In this document: piece by piece, positions 6,699-14,079 of the stretch
Layout of the letters: the number at the start of each line of letters is the position of its first letter
How positions within the stretch are numbered: the stretch's first letter is position 1
NCBI GenBank assembly: GCA_024762375.1
Contig: JANTHQ010000009.1
Coordinates: forward strand, 1 to 16,151
Reading direction: 5' to 3'
Source: Anaerolineaceae bacterium
Lineage (GTDB): Bacteria; Chloroflexota; Anaerolineae; 4572-78
DNA: 16,151 nucleotides
Program-made: the position numbers and the translations under genes
Notes under the pieces: model-generated
What the model was told of the DNA's origin: nothing
Databases searched by the model: none
What the model saw: only the letters and a program-made list of their open reading frames with translations

Positions 6699-8267
6699 TT
6701 ATTTCGCAACTGCATTCATCGTCATTGCCGATTGCGGATTCAACTGTTGTTCAAAATAGGCCAGCGCGGGCGACACATAAATTTCTTTATACCACTGACT
6801 TTCCAAATCATCATGAATGTGGTGCTCGCTAACAAGTTGACCGAAACTGTAATGCCGAATGACGGGATGCAGATACGCTGCATCTACAGCGGCTTCGGGG
6901 TCGGGGTCACGCTCAACGCTGAATGGGTCGCCCAAAAAATGGCCGTATTCCAAACTGATGGTGTAATAATGGTTATTCTGGCTGAAATGACTGTCCATCA
7001 CATAATGCATCCGTACGCCGTTAAAGTAGTCTGCCGTCTGCGATTCTTCATTTACCACCATCACGTCGCACAAAAATCCGGGTTGAAGGAACATTTCCGG
7101 CGCGCGATTGACACGGTCAATCACTTTGTCGGTGAGGGCTTTTGGGGTAGCGGGAATAGTTTCATGCGGCCATTCCTGCCCGTGATATTTCACTTCCAAA
7201 ACATTGCTCAAAGCTTCGACATTATGGCGGAACCCATGAATGAACGCCGACATTGTTTTTTTGTAATCGCAGGCGGCCATCAACACACCGGCATAATACA
7301 AATCGGGGATATTGGCCGATTCCCACTCGGATGTTTGGGCCGGCAATCGCCCATCGTGCGCCAGTTCCGGCATCAGTTCGTCGCCAAAAACAGTCGGGTC
7401 GAAACGAAAGCCGGTGCAGAAAATTACATGGTCATATTCAACAATTGCTTTTTGCCCCTTCGCGTGCGAGTAGGCCAACTGCACCCGATATTTACCATCT
7501 TCTTTTTCGATTTTCTCAACGGTGGCATCAATCACCGTGTTTTGTGATTTCAACTGGTATGTGTCTAAAAAATTGTTGTTTACGGCGCGCAAGTTGCCCA
7601 CATAGTGCGTTTGCCAAGCAAATTTTACAGATTCCGGGCTGACAATGTGGATTGCAGCCGTAGTTTCTATCAAATTATCAGCGGTTTCAAACGCAGAATT
7701 ACCTTTTCCCACAATCAACACTCGTTTGTTGATATAATCCTGCGGGTTGATACTGTGGTTTACATAGTTTTCGCACAATTCCGCACCGGGAATATCGGGG
7801 ATGTATGGTTTTGAAATGCCGGTTGCAATGACCAGCCGTTTTGCCGAAAAAGTATCGCCATCTGCGGTATGGATAACAAATTCTCCATCCGGTTTGCTGA
7901 TACTGGTGACTTTCGTGCCATATTTGATGTTCAGATTGTATTTTGCCGCAAAATCGGCCAGGTATTTCACCAGCATATCTGCCGGCGGAAAATACTTTTC
8001 GGAATAGTTTTTGAATTGCAACGATTCATCATCGGTAATCAACGAGTTCCAATCCCAACGCAACCGCGCCACCGGGTCATCGGTGCCAATATGGACTTTA
8101 TTCACCGAAATCAACGTTCTGTGTCGAGGCATGCTCATAAAAAACGAACCGGGTTTGGTGGCTTTGTCTAAAATCAAATAATCGCGGTTATTCTTTTGAA
8201 GGAAATATCCTAACTGTAAACCTGCCGGACCGGCACCGATGATGATGTAATCAAATGAATTTTTCAT
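6699..8267 (-). CDS. FOXRED2-like FAD/NAD(P)-dependent oxidoreductase
   Basis: 522 residues with two dinucleotide-binding sites: GAGPAG at 11-16 for FAD and GKGNSA at 187-192 for NAD(P), plus the ATG-type segment VIFCTGFRFD at 281-290. This is the flavin monooxygenase/thioredoxin-reductase-like layout. Several stretches closely resemble my recollection of animal FOXRED2: GSFFMSMPRHRTLISVNK at 40-57, RWDWNSL at 70-76, GNSAFETADN at 189-198, and THYVGNLRAVNNNFLDTYQL at 220-239. The extra C-terminal region (about 360-510) is also like FOXRED2 and not like classical FMOs. The substrate is unknown; it could hydroxylate or oxidise an intermediate of the pathway. The ATG at 8267 follows GGGGAG at 11 nt. 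It is the first gene after a strong terminator, so it likely heads its own operon. Confidence 0.82.
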   Translation of the reverse strand: MKNSFDYIIIGAGPAGLQLGYFLQKNNRDYLILDKATKPGSFFMSMPRHRTLISVNKVHIGTDDPVARLRWDWNSLITDDESLQFKNYSEKYFPPADMLVKYLADFAAKYNLNIKYGTKVTSISKPDGEFVIHTADGDTFSAKRLVIATGISKPYIPDIPGAELCENYVNHSINPQDYINKRVLIVGKGNSAFETADNLIETTAAIHIVSPESVKFAWQTHYVGNLRAVNNNFLDTYQLKSQNTVIDATVEKIEKEDGKYRVQLAYSHAKGQKAIVEYDHVIFCTGFRFDPTVFGDELMPELAHDGRLPAQTSEWESANIPDLYYAGVLMAACDYKKTMSAFIHGFRHNVEALSNVLEVKYHGQEWPHETIPATPKALTDKVIDRVNRAPEMFLQPGFLCDVMVVNEESQTADYFNGVRMHYVMDSHFSQNNHYYTISLEYGHFLGDPFSVERDPDPEAAVDAAYLHPVIRHYSFGQLVSEHHIHDDLESQWYKEIYVSPALAYFEQQLNPQSAMTMNAVAK

Positions 8268-8420
8268 ACTTTAATTGTCTCCCCATATCAATATGTCATT
8301 CTCTATTCCGAATGTAAGTAGTCTAACAATTTTTTGTGGTAAAGCTGTGAGAAAAAAGCTAGAAAATAGTTAGAAAATTTCAAGAAATGTTATGTCGCGC
8401 CTCTGGTGCTCCATTTGCGC
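8268..8420 (-). promoter_or_regulatory. AT-rich upstream region of the FOXRED2-like operon with phased A-tracts
   Basis: Because a strong terminator ends at 8421, the downstream operon needs a promoter here. Four copies of AGAAA start at 8350, 8361, 8372 and 8383, exactly 11 bp apart, which predicts intrinsically curved DNA 83-126 bp before the start codon. I find no good sigma70 pair. The best is TTGTTA with an 18-bp gap to TAGAGA, which is weak. GGGGAG lies 11 nt before the ATG. Confidence 0.4.
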
Positions 8421-8458
8421 AAAAAAAAAACGCCACTCGGTCGAAACCAAATGGCGTT
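8421..8458 (-). terminator. Strong intrinsic terminator after the secreted protein gene
   Basis: On the minus strand a 13-bp stem (AACGCCATTTGGT paired with ACCGAGTGGCGTT, with two G-U pairs) closes a TTCG tetraloop and runs directly into about ten Ts (8421-8430). It lies 28 nt past the stop codon at 8487. It separates the secreted-protein unit from the FOXRED2-like operon. Confidence 0.93.
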
Positions 8459-8486
8459 TTCGGTGCACTGTCGCGTTATTTGTTGC

Positions 8487-10277
8487 CTATCGCATTATCA
8501 GTGGCAGGAAGAACTGAAGTGGGTTTATCAGTGCCAAAGCCGAATTATTGGAAGGCGCATCAACAATGCCCGACCCTTCAATAGATACAGATGCTGCGCT
8601 GGTCAATGTCCCGGTGTAGTTTCCGGCCAGTTGCACAGAAATTTCGAGCTGGGTTGGGGCTGCGCCGGCAACCAAGTCAATATTTGTGCAGGTAATTACA
8701 CCCGTGGCGAGTGACCCACTGCCTGCATCAACCTGACAGTTTGAGGGGATGCTGGTAATTGCACTGATACCTCCCATCGGAGATATCCGGTCAACCACAG
8801 TCGCCGATACGGGAGATTCCGGCCCGGCATTGGCAACAGCCAGCGTAAACGTCACCTCATCGCCCGGTGAAACAAATACACCACTCGTTGTCATGGTAAT
8901 GCTCAAATCTGCACGCGGGGATTCGGTGGTAAACGATGCATTGAACGGCGCATTTTCCAGCCCGTTGCCGTCCAAATCTGTACCGCCGGTGACGCTCACC
9001 GTGTAATCGGTCAAAAATGAGAAATTATTGTGTGCCAGCGTCAATTGCGTGCCCGCGCCATTCCATGTCGGTGTGACACCGCCGGGGTTCGGCGAAACGC
9101 TGTATGTTACGCTGGCGGTGTTCATCGCCTCGCTGAAATTGATGACCACCGGGGCATCCACCGCCACATCGACCGCACCATTCGCCGGTGAAATCGATTG
9201 CACGCGCGGCAGGGTGGGTGTGGTTGTGCCGGGGTCCCATCCGGCAATTTGTGCCATCAGCACCCAAAACCCTTGTGCAACACGTATCATCCCCGCTGAT
9301 GCGCTACCCAAGTGGCCACCTTCCACTTCTGTGGTGTAATGAGGGCAAATGGCCGGCAGGTTCAAGCCATCATCCGGATGATTTTCGGAACCATAGGGTA
9401 CACCGTCACGATTGTCGTAACAGGGGTTGCCATCCGGGTCGTGCGACAGAATGTCTGCCACATCGAACAAGATTTTCCCGTGGTCGTTGGCATATTGACG
9501 GGTTTGCTGGTTGAAAATCTCTGCTTCTTCCGTACCAATACCGCGTGCCAAACTAGTTGTCCAGTAGATAAATGTTTTGTTGGGATATTGCGCTTCCAAT
9601 GCTTCCTGGTCATACACATCAGTCCGGCTCGGATTATCCCAAAAGAAACCACCCGGTTGATCTTCTATTGAAGACCCGGTATCAACAAGCAGATAGCTGA
9701 ACTGATACGAAACCACGTCGTAATTGTTGATGGCACCGCCTTGCATATAGTCGATGAAACACGCCGTTTTCTCGCTCCAATCGGTGCAACCGGATACCGG
9801 CAGTTCATCCCAATACAGAAAATCCCAATTGCTGCGATCATAACCACCGGGGTGATACCAATTCATCACACTGGGGTCAACCACATACCGGGAATCGGTG
9901 TGGTTGCGCTTGCAGCGGCTGGGCGCGGCTTCGTCGGATTCATATTGCAGACATTCCAAACCTTCGTTGATGTTGCCGCCCACCGAACGGTCGATGAAAA
10001 GCATATCCAAACCGGCGGCGGCTTGGAGATACTGCTCGGGAATCTGGTCAAACAGCGCGATGGAATTATGGTCAACGGTAATAAGTGCTTGAGACGGCGC
10101 GGTTTGTTCCAGCGGCGACACAGGTTCATCGGCGGGCGACTGCGCTGTTACCCCCAAAAAAAGATTGTGGCTTTGGAGAAGAAGCAAAGCCACAACGATT
10201 GTTCCACCGATAAGTTTCCTGTTTCCGACAAACGAACGGATCAATTCTAACAAATGATAAATGGGTTTTGTACGCAT
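8487..10277 (-). CDS. Secreted SGNH-hydrolase-like protein with Big-type and DUF11-type domains
   Basis: 596 residues from the chosen start. An in-frame ATG at 10325 would add 16 residues, but GGAGG lies 6 nt before 10277. A basic N-terminus, a hydrophobic segment at 23-36 and LGVTAQS at 41-47 look like a signal peptide. Residues 80-350 resemble an SGNH-type hydrolase module: FIDRSVGGNI at 95-104 (candidate nucleophile Ser98) and GGHLGSASAGM at 320-330 (candidate His322), with six Cys that could form disulfides. Residues 357-452 are a bacterial Ig-like Big_5-type domain (SPANGAVDVAVDAPVVINFSEAM), 455-583 a DUF11-like CARDB domain, and the protein ends FLPLIMR. Possibly an extracellular esterase acting on the glycan made by this locus, or a cell-surface structural protein; the catalytic assignment is tentative. 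It is transcribed alone. Confidence 0.8.
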   Translation of the reverse strand: MRTKPIYHLLELIRSFVGNRKLIGGTIVVALLLLQSHNLFLGVTAQSPADEPVSPLEQTAPSQALITVDHNSIALFDQIPEQYLQAAAGLDMLFIDRSVGGNINEGLECLQYESDEAAPSRCKRNHTDSRYVVDPSVMNWYHPGGYDRSNWDFLYWDELPVSGCTDWSEKTACFIDYMQGGAINNYDVVSYQFSYLLVDTGSSIEDQPGGFFWDNPSRTDVYDQEALEAQYPNKTFIYWTTSLARGIGTEEAEIFNQQTRQYANDHGKILFDVADILSHDPDGNPCYDNRDGVPYGSENHPDDGLNLPAICPHYTTEVEGGHLGSASAGMIRVAQGFWVLMAQIAGWDPGTTTPTLPRVQSISPANGAVDVAVDAPVVINFSEAMNTASVTYSVSPNPGGVTPTWNGAGTQLTLAHNNFSFLTDYTVSVTGGTDLDGNGLENAPFNASFTTESPRADLSITMTTSGVFVSPGDEVTFTLAVANAGPESPVSATVVDRISPMGGISAITSIPSNCQVDAGSGSLATGVITCTNIDLVAGAAPTQLEISVQLAGNYTGTLTSAASVSIEGSGIVDAPSNNSALALINPLQFFLPLIMR

Positions 10278-10283
10278 ATAAGG

Positions 10284-10288
10284 CCTCC
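10284..10288 (-). promoter_or_regulatory. Ribosome binding site setting the start of the secreted protein
   Basis: GGAGG on the minus strand, 6 nt before the ATG at 10277. No comparable site precedes the upstream in-frame ATG at 10325, and the shorter form gives a cleaner signal peptide. Confidence 0.8.
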
Positions 10289-10405
10289 AAAAATAAATGA
10301 AAATAAATGAATGAAAAAGTGGCATGGGGGGAGAAAAGTATCGGCATGTGGGCTAGCAAGAATCCGTTCCATAAAAAAACCCGCCATGCGATGCGACAGT
10401 GCACA
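10289..10405 (-). promoter_or_regulatory. Structured 5' leader of the secreted protein gene
   Basis: If transcription begins about 10405, the mRNA has a leader of roughly 128 nt. GCATGGCGGG (10380-10389) can pair with CCCCCCATGC (10322-10331) through nine of ten bases, closing a loop of about 48 nt. A run of seven Ts follows the first arm (10372-10378 region). It matches no riboswitch class I know. Function, if any, is unknown. Confidence 0.35.
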
Positions 10406-10411
10406 GAGGGT

Positions 10412-10440
10412 AGTATACTCAGTTTGCGATTCCACGCCAA
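10412..10440 (-). promoter_or_regulatory. Sigma70-like promoter for the secreted protein gene
   Basis: Minus-strand TTGGCG (10435-10440, 4 of 6 consensus) and TATACT (10412-10417, 5 of 6) are separated by exactly 17 bp. The pair lies 27 nt past the stop of the GT2 gene and directs transcription to the secreted protein. No terminator is evident between the GT2 gene and this promoter. Confidence 0.65.
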
Positions 10441-10466
10441 AATTTAAATTGTTATTATTATCTCAA

Positions 10467-11552
10467 TTATTTTATGTCACCCAGTGGAGACGTTTGCTTC
10501 ACTTGTGGGGAAAAGAAATTTCGCGCGCGGAGGAAGAGACGCCCCACCGCAGGGTGGACGCGATACAACGCCGCCAGCACCGCGCCGCGTTTGTCAGCAG
10601 GGTTGAGACGGCGCGATTCGGCCAGCCATTGAGCAGTCAATTCCGATTGCCCGTTTTCCGCCAGCAGCGATTGACTCGCCAGCAAACGCAGCAACCGGGC
10701 TTGTTCGGCGGCAGGCAAAGCCTGAAATTGTGCCCATTGAGTCACATCATTCTGTTTTTCCGGCTGACCCGCCAAAAGCTCAATGAGCAAATCGTAAAAA
10801 ACTGCGGTGCGCGTTTCTGCCGAAAGTGTGTCGAAATTCGGCATTTTGATGGCATTTTCGCGGCAGATTGCCAGATAGCCCGCACGCCGCTGCATGCCCA
10901 CCTGCACCGAGATATTCGTTTCGTGAATGCGGTACAGACAGGTGCGGTCATCCACATACCCAAACGTGCCGAGGTCGGCAAAGCGGACGAAAAAGTCCCA
11001 ATCGGGACCGATGACGATGCGAGTATCGTATCGCAGGTGATGCTCGGCCACCAACTGATGGCGCAGCATCACGCACAACGGCGGTCCGAAAACATCGGAG
11101 GCGCGCACCACTTCCTCGAAAATGCGCCCTTCGAACGGGCCCCGTCGCCGGGCGGAAAGGGGCTGCAATCGTTTGCCGGTCGGGTCAAAATGGAAGCCGT
11201 CGGTGTACACCGCATCGCGGTCGGGGTGCGATTGCAGATATTCCACCAGCACCGACAGATGGTGCGGCAAGTAGGCATCATCGGCATCCAAATAGGCGAT
11301 GAACTCGCCGGTGCTGTGGTCGAGCGCCACATTCCGCGCCGACGCTTCGCCGCCATTTTCTTTGTGGATGAGTTTTATGCGCGGGTCGGTGTATCGCGCC
11401 ACAATCTCGGCGGTCTCATCGGTGGAACCGTCATTGACCACCAGCAGTTCCCACCGGGAATATGTTTGCGCCAGCACGCTTTCAATCGCTTCGGCGATGA
11501 ATTGCGCCGCATTGTATGCGGGCATCATCACGCTGACCAGTCCTTTTTCCAT
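10467..11552 (-). CDS. GT2-family glycosyltransferase (GT-A fold)
   Basis: 361 residues. The first 230 form a GT-A domain: VSVMMPAYNAAQFIAEAIES at 6-25, VNDGSTD at 39-45 (nucleotide contact), NGGEASARN at 66-74, and the DXD metal site LDADD at 88-92. A WDFF motif (PDWDFF) follows near residue 185, where GT2 enzymes have the ED/WD catalytic region. The last 130 residues are helical and are not assigned. Expected to be an inverting transferase adding a sugar to a cytoplasmic glycan intermediate. The ATG at 11552 follows GAGG with 7 nt spacing. It lies 219 nt after the previous glycosyltransferase gene; that spacer is filled largely by a MITE-like element, so co-transcription with the upstream genes is possible but may be weakened. 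Confidence 0.9.
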   Translation of the reverse strand: MEKGLVSVMMPAYNAAQFIAEAIESVLAQTYSRWELLVVNDGSTDETAEIVARYTDPRIKLIHKENGGEASARNVALDHSTGEFIAYLDADDAYLPHHLSVLVEYLQSHPDRDAVYTDGFHFDPTGKRLQPLSARRRGPFEGRIFEEVVRASDVFGPPLCVMLRHQLVAEHHLRYDTRIVIGPDWDFFVRFADLGTFGYVDDRTCLYRIHETNISVQVGMQRRAGYLAICRENAIKMPNFDTLSAETRTAVFYDLLIELLAGQPEKQNDVTQWAQFQALPAAEQARLLRLLASQSLLAENGQSELTAQWLAESRRLNPADKRGAVLAALYRVHPAVGRLFLRARNFFSPQVKQTSPLGDIK

Positions 11553-11579
11553 TAAATTTCCTCAATTCTGCAAATTAGG

Positions 11580-11604
11580 GATTGGTTATTGGAGATTGGT
11601 TATT
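11580..11604. repeat. Short direct repeat GATTGGTTATT x2
   Basis: Two exact 11-bp copies at 11580-11590 and 11594-11604, separated by 3 nt, in the spacer before the GT2 gene and next to the MITE-like element. This is low-complexity intergenic sequence with no function seen. Confidence 0.6.
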
Positions 11605-11609
11605 CATAA

Positions 11610-11774
11610 TAACGTCAGTTCAGAGTTTCTACCGGAAAAAGAAAATATAGTTATTTCTCAAAGATTTTTGGTATGTCATTCCCGCGAAGGCGGGAATCCA
11701 CTGTTTTTTGCTGTGGATTCCGGACAATTCGCTGCGCGAATTTCCGGAATGACAGAAACTCCGAACTGAGGTTA
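11610..11774. mobile_element. MITE-like element, 165 bp, with 21-bp terminal inverted repeats and three internal hairpins
   Basis: The ends 11610-11630 and 11754-11774 are inverted copies matching at 19 of 21 bases, each beginning with TAAC in its own orientation. Inside are three hairpins: ATTCCCGC/GCGGGAAT around GAAG (11678-11697), GGAATCCAC/GTGGATTCC (11694-11722), and a 14-bp pair with one bulge around AATTCGC-TGC-GCGAATT (11726-11742). There is no open reading frame for a transposase. TA at both ends would fit a TA-targeting (IS630/Tc1-like) element, which is inference. The right end supplies the TAA stop codon of the adjacent glycosyltransferase. Confidence 0.7.
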
Positions 11775-12995
11775 CTTTGCTACCCCGGCGAAAATTTCTT
11801 CCAGCGCCGCTGCGGTGTGATTCCAGCCGTGCATCTTTTCGGCTTCCAGTCGTGCCGCCTGCCCCATCTGCCGCCGCAGGCGATGGTCATTGCTCAACCG
11901 GATGATGGCGTCACACAACGCATCTTCATCACAGGGGGGAACGATGAGTCCCGTTTTGCCATCCGAGACTGTCGGTGGCTGCCCGTTTTCGCCCGATGCG
12001 ATGGTCGGCAAGCCCGACGCTTTGTAATCCAGAATTTTCAACCCCGAAAATTCTTTCCAGCCACAGTATGGCGACACGCCGATATCCGCTTGCGCCAGCA
12101 TCGGCGCAAATTCGGCGGGGCTGCGATGCCCGGCGAATGTCACCGATTGCTCGATGCCCAAATCCACGGTCAGTTGCTGTGCCTCTGCCAGCCCGTCGCC
12201 CGCGCCAATCAGCAGCAATCGGGCGTGAACGCCTTTTTCCAGCGCGCGGGCAAACGCGGGCAACAGCACCGGAATGCCGTGCCACGGGTAAAATCCGCCG
12301 ACATACACCACCGTGACGGGTTCATCCGGCTTTTCCGGTCGAAACGAGCGTAGATTTTCGCGCTGTTGAACCTGCACCAGTGTGGTTCCGTTTTCCACCG
12401 CCGATACTTTTTCCGGTGGCACGCGCCAGCGATTGATAAACTGCTGCCGCCAGCCTTCGCCGGTGGAAACGATGTGTGCCGCCTGCCGGATACCCCAGCG
12501 CATCATCATCAGCGAAATTTTTCGCTGAATGCCGGTCGGCGCTTCCCCTTTCGATTCCAAATCGTGCAGCGGGTCGCCATTATCTTCCAGCACCAGCGGG
12601 ATGCGCATCAGCCGTGCAGCAATCGCCCCGCCGAAATGGGGCCAGCCGATGCGCTCATACAGCACATCGAACCCTGCCAGCGTTTTGCGGCATGCCAGCG
12701 CGAACCGCATACTTTCAAAAAAATCGAAATACGGCAACCCCAGCGCCGATTGCATTCGCCGCACAGCGCGTTCCGCCAAACGGGGCAAGCCGGAATCCAG
12801 CCCGGTTGCACCCACCGGCGAAAAATCGCGCAGGTTGTCCGATTGCCAGATGATGCCATCCAGCCGCACCACCACCCGCACCTGATGCCCCGCTCGCTCA
12901 AATTCTTCCACGATGTGGCGCACATGGTTCGCCGGACCGTTGAACGGTGGGCGGCGAATTTCCACGCCCTGTTGCATAATATAACCGATTTTCAT
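11772..12995 (-). CDS. GT4-family glycosyltransferase, 3' end formed by a MITE-like insertion
   Basis: 407 residues of GT-B fold. It opens MKIGYIMQQGVEIRRPPFNG with an acceptor-domain segment GPANHVRHIVEEFERAGHQV at 20-39. The donor half carries VVYVGGFYPWHG at 229-240, LLIGAGDG at 261-268, and an EX7D variant of the family motif (EFSGLKILD, Glu315 to Asp323) followed by YKASGLPTIAS. The second acidic residue is usually Glu, so this is a mild deviation, also seen in some GT4 enzymes. Start ATG at 12995 overlaps the stop of the preceding glycosyltransferase by 4 bp (ATGA), which implies translational coupling. The stop codon lies at the tip of the MITE-like element. Donor and acceptor are unknown. 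Confidence 0.9.
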   Translation of the reverse strand: MKIGYIMQQGVEIRRPPFNGPANHVRHIVEEFERAGHQVRVVVRLDGIIWQSDNLRDFSPVGATGLDSGLPRLAERAVRRMQSALGLPYFDFFESMRFALACRKTLAGFDVLYERIGWPHFGGAIAARLMRIPLVLEDNGDPLHDLESKGEAPTGIQRKISLMMMRWGIRQAAHIVSTGEGWRQQFINRWRVPPEKVSAVENGTTLVQVQQRENLRSFRPEKPDEPVTVVYVGGFYPWHGIPVLLPAFARALEKGVHARLLLIGAGDGLAEAQQLTVDLGIEQSVTFAGHRSPAEFAPMLAQADIGVSPYCGWKEFSGLKILDYKASGLPTIASGENGQPPTVSDGKTGLIVPPCDEDALCDAIIRLSNDHRLRRQMGQAARLEAEKMHGWNHTAAALEEIFAGVAK

Positions 12996-13990
12996 TTGGC
13001 ATACCGCTCTGCCGCCGATTCAATCAGTTGGCGGATTTGCACTTTCGTTTTGTCCACATTGAATTTCTCGACGACACGGGCGCGCATCTTTTCGCGCTCG
13101 GCATCCCGTTCCGCGTCCGAAAGGTCGCAGTAGCGTTCGATGCGCTCAATGAGTTCGGCTTCGGAGAAAAAGAGATTTTCCGGCGGCAGCAATTCATCCG
13201 CGCCGTCCCAATGATGCGACAACGCGTAACAGCCGGTCGCCATCGCTTCCATCGGCGACACCTGCAACCCCTCCGAATAGCCATTCGAAATGTAAATATC
13301 TATTTTCGGATACCAGCTTTCCGGGTCGGAAACGTGTCCGTAAAACGTGATTTTTTCCTGCAAGCCCAATTTTTCGACCAGCGCGCGCAATGCCTCGGCA
13401 TATTCGCCGAATGCAGCGGCTTCTCCCCCACCGATGTGCAGATGCAGGTCGTTGCGGCGTTTGGAAAGTTCGTAAAACGCCAAAATCAACTCATACACCC
13501 GTTTGCGGGGTTTCAGGTGGCACAAAATGCCGATGTCGCCGCTGAATTTTTTCGGGACGAAACGAAATCGCTCCGGCGAAACCGCCTCCGGGATGACCAC
13601 CGCTTTGCCGATATGGTCGGGGAAACGGGTGGCAAATTCGTTGTATTTTGCCTGACTGACCAAAATGACGGTATCCACCGCATCCCAATTGATTTTGTCT
13701 GCCCATTGGTACATTTCATACCGGTGCAATCGGGTAACGATGCCGCACGTTTTCGGCAGCCGGGTGGCGGTTGCCAGCAAACCGCTTGCCCATTCAAAAA
13801 AGATGGCATCGTTTGCCTGCATAAATTTCCGCATATCGCCCTGAAAAAGGCGAGCGTTGACTCTGCCGGTCAGCACCGGCAAATGGATTTCTCGCCGTTT
13901 GAAAAGGCTGGTTTGATGGTGTGCCGACAAATCGGCGTATATTTCGTGGAGAAAATCCCACGTTTCTTCGATGGCAATACCAAGTCGCAT
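12992..13990 (-). CDS. GT4-like glycosyltransferase, short form
   Basis: 332 residues, shorter than most GT4 enzymes because the N-terminal domain is reduced. The C-terminal donor domain is clear: GILCHLKPRKRVYELILAF at 154-172 (basic residues for the diphosphate), LHIGGGE at 184-190, VSDPESWYPKIDIYISNGYS at 220-239, and the EX7E motif EGLQVSPME at 240-248 followed by AMATGC. The N-terminal half includes HRYEMYQWADKINW at 89-102 with no special motif I recognise. The ATG at 13990 has only a weak GAG site. The gene follows the amide-ligase gene after 89 nt containing a perfect palindrome and overlaps the next glycosyltransferase by 4 bp. Confidence 0.85.
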   Translation of the reverse strand: MRLGIAIEETWDFLHEIYADLSAHHQTSLFKRREIHLPVLTGRVNARLFQGDMRKFMQANDAIFFEWASGLLATATRLPKTCGIVTRLHRYEMYQWADKINWDAVDTVILVSQAKYNEFATRFPDHIGKAVVIPEAVSPERFRFVPKKFSGDIGILCHLKPRKRVYELILAFYELSKRRNDLHLHIGGGEAAAFGEYAEALRALVEKLGLQEKITFYGHVSDPESWYPKIDIYISNGYSEGLQVSPMEAMATGCYALSHHWDGADELLPPENLFFSEAELIERIERYCDLSDAERDAEREKMRARVVEKFNVDKTKVQIRQLIESAAERYAK

Positions 13991-14034
13991 GGTTATATCT
14001 CGATGTTTATTTTTTGTCTCAAAAGTAGATTTTT

Positions 14035-14062
14035 GTAGGGGCGGCTCGCGAGCCGCCCCTAC
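14035..14062. repeat. Perfect 28-bp palindrome flanked by T/A runs
   Basis: GTAGGGGCGGCTCG followed immediately by its exact inverse complement. Five Ts precede it and six Ts follow on the plus strand. As an intrinsic terminator it would work only for plus-strand transcription, yet all genes here are on the minus strand. On the minus strand both flanks are A-rich. It resembles the GTAGGGGC...GCCCCTAC dispersed palindromes found in many bacterial genomes. Confidence 0.75.
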
Positions 14063-14079
14063 TTTTTTCGTGTACTATC

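Noticed and set aside
10278..10325. Longer N-terminus for the secreted protein
   Set aside because: GGAGG is 6 nt before 10277, and the extra 16 aromatic-rich residues would spoil the signal peptide.
10311..11555. Plus-strand open frame of 414 codons
   Set aside because: Antisense to the GT2 gene and its promoter region; no domain seen, and the GT2 motifs on the other strand are decisive.
11675..11753. CRISPR-like or tandem repeat array
   Set aside because: The hairpins are nested inverted repeats, not regularly spaced direct repeats, and no array occurs anywhere in the window.
13028..14038. Plus-strand open frame of 336 codons
   Set aside because: Mirror of the short GT4-like gene, whose motifs and 4-bp overlap with the next gene are clear. 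The plus frame has no family motif or good ribosome site.
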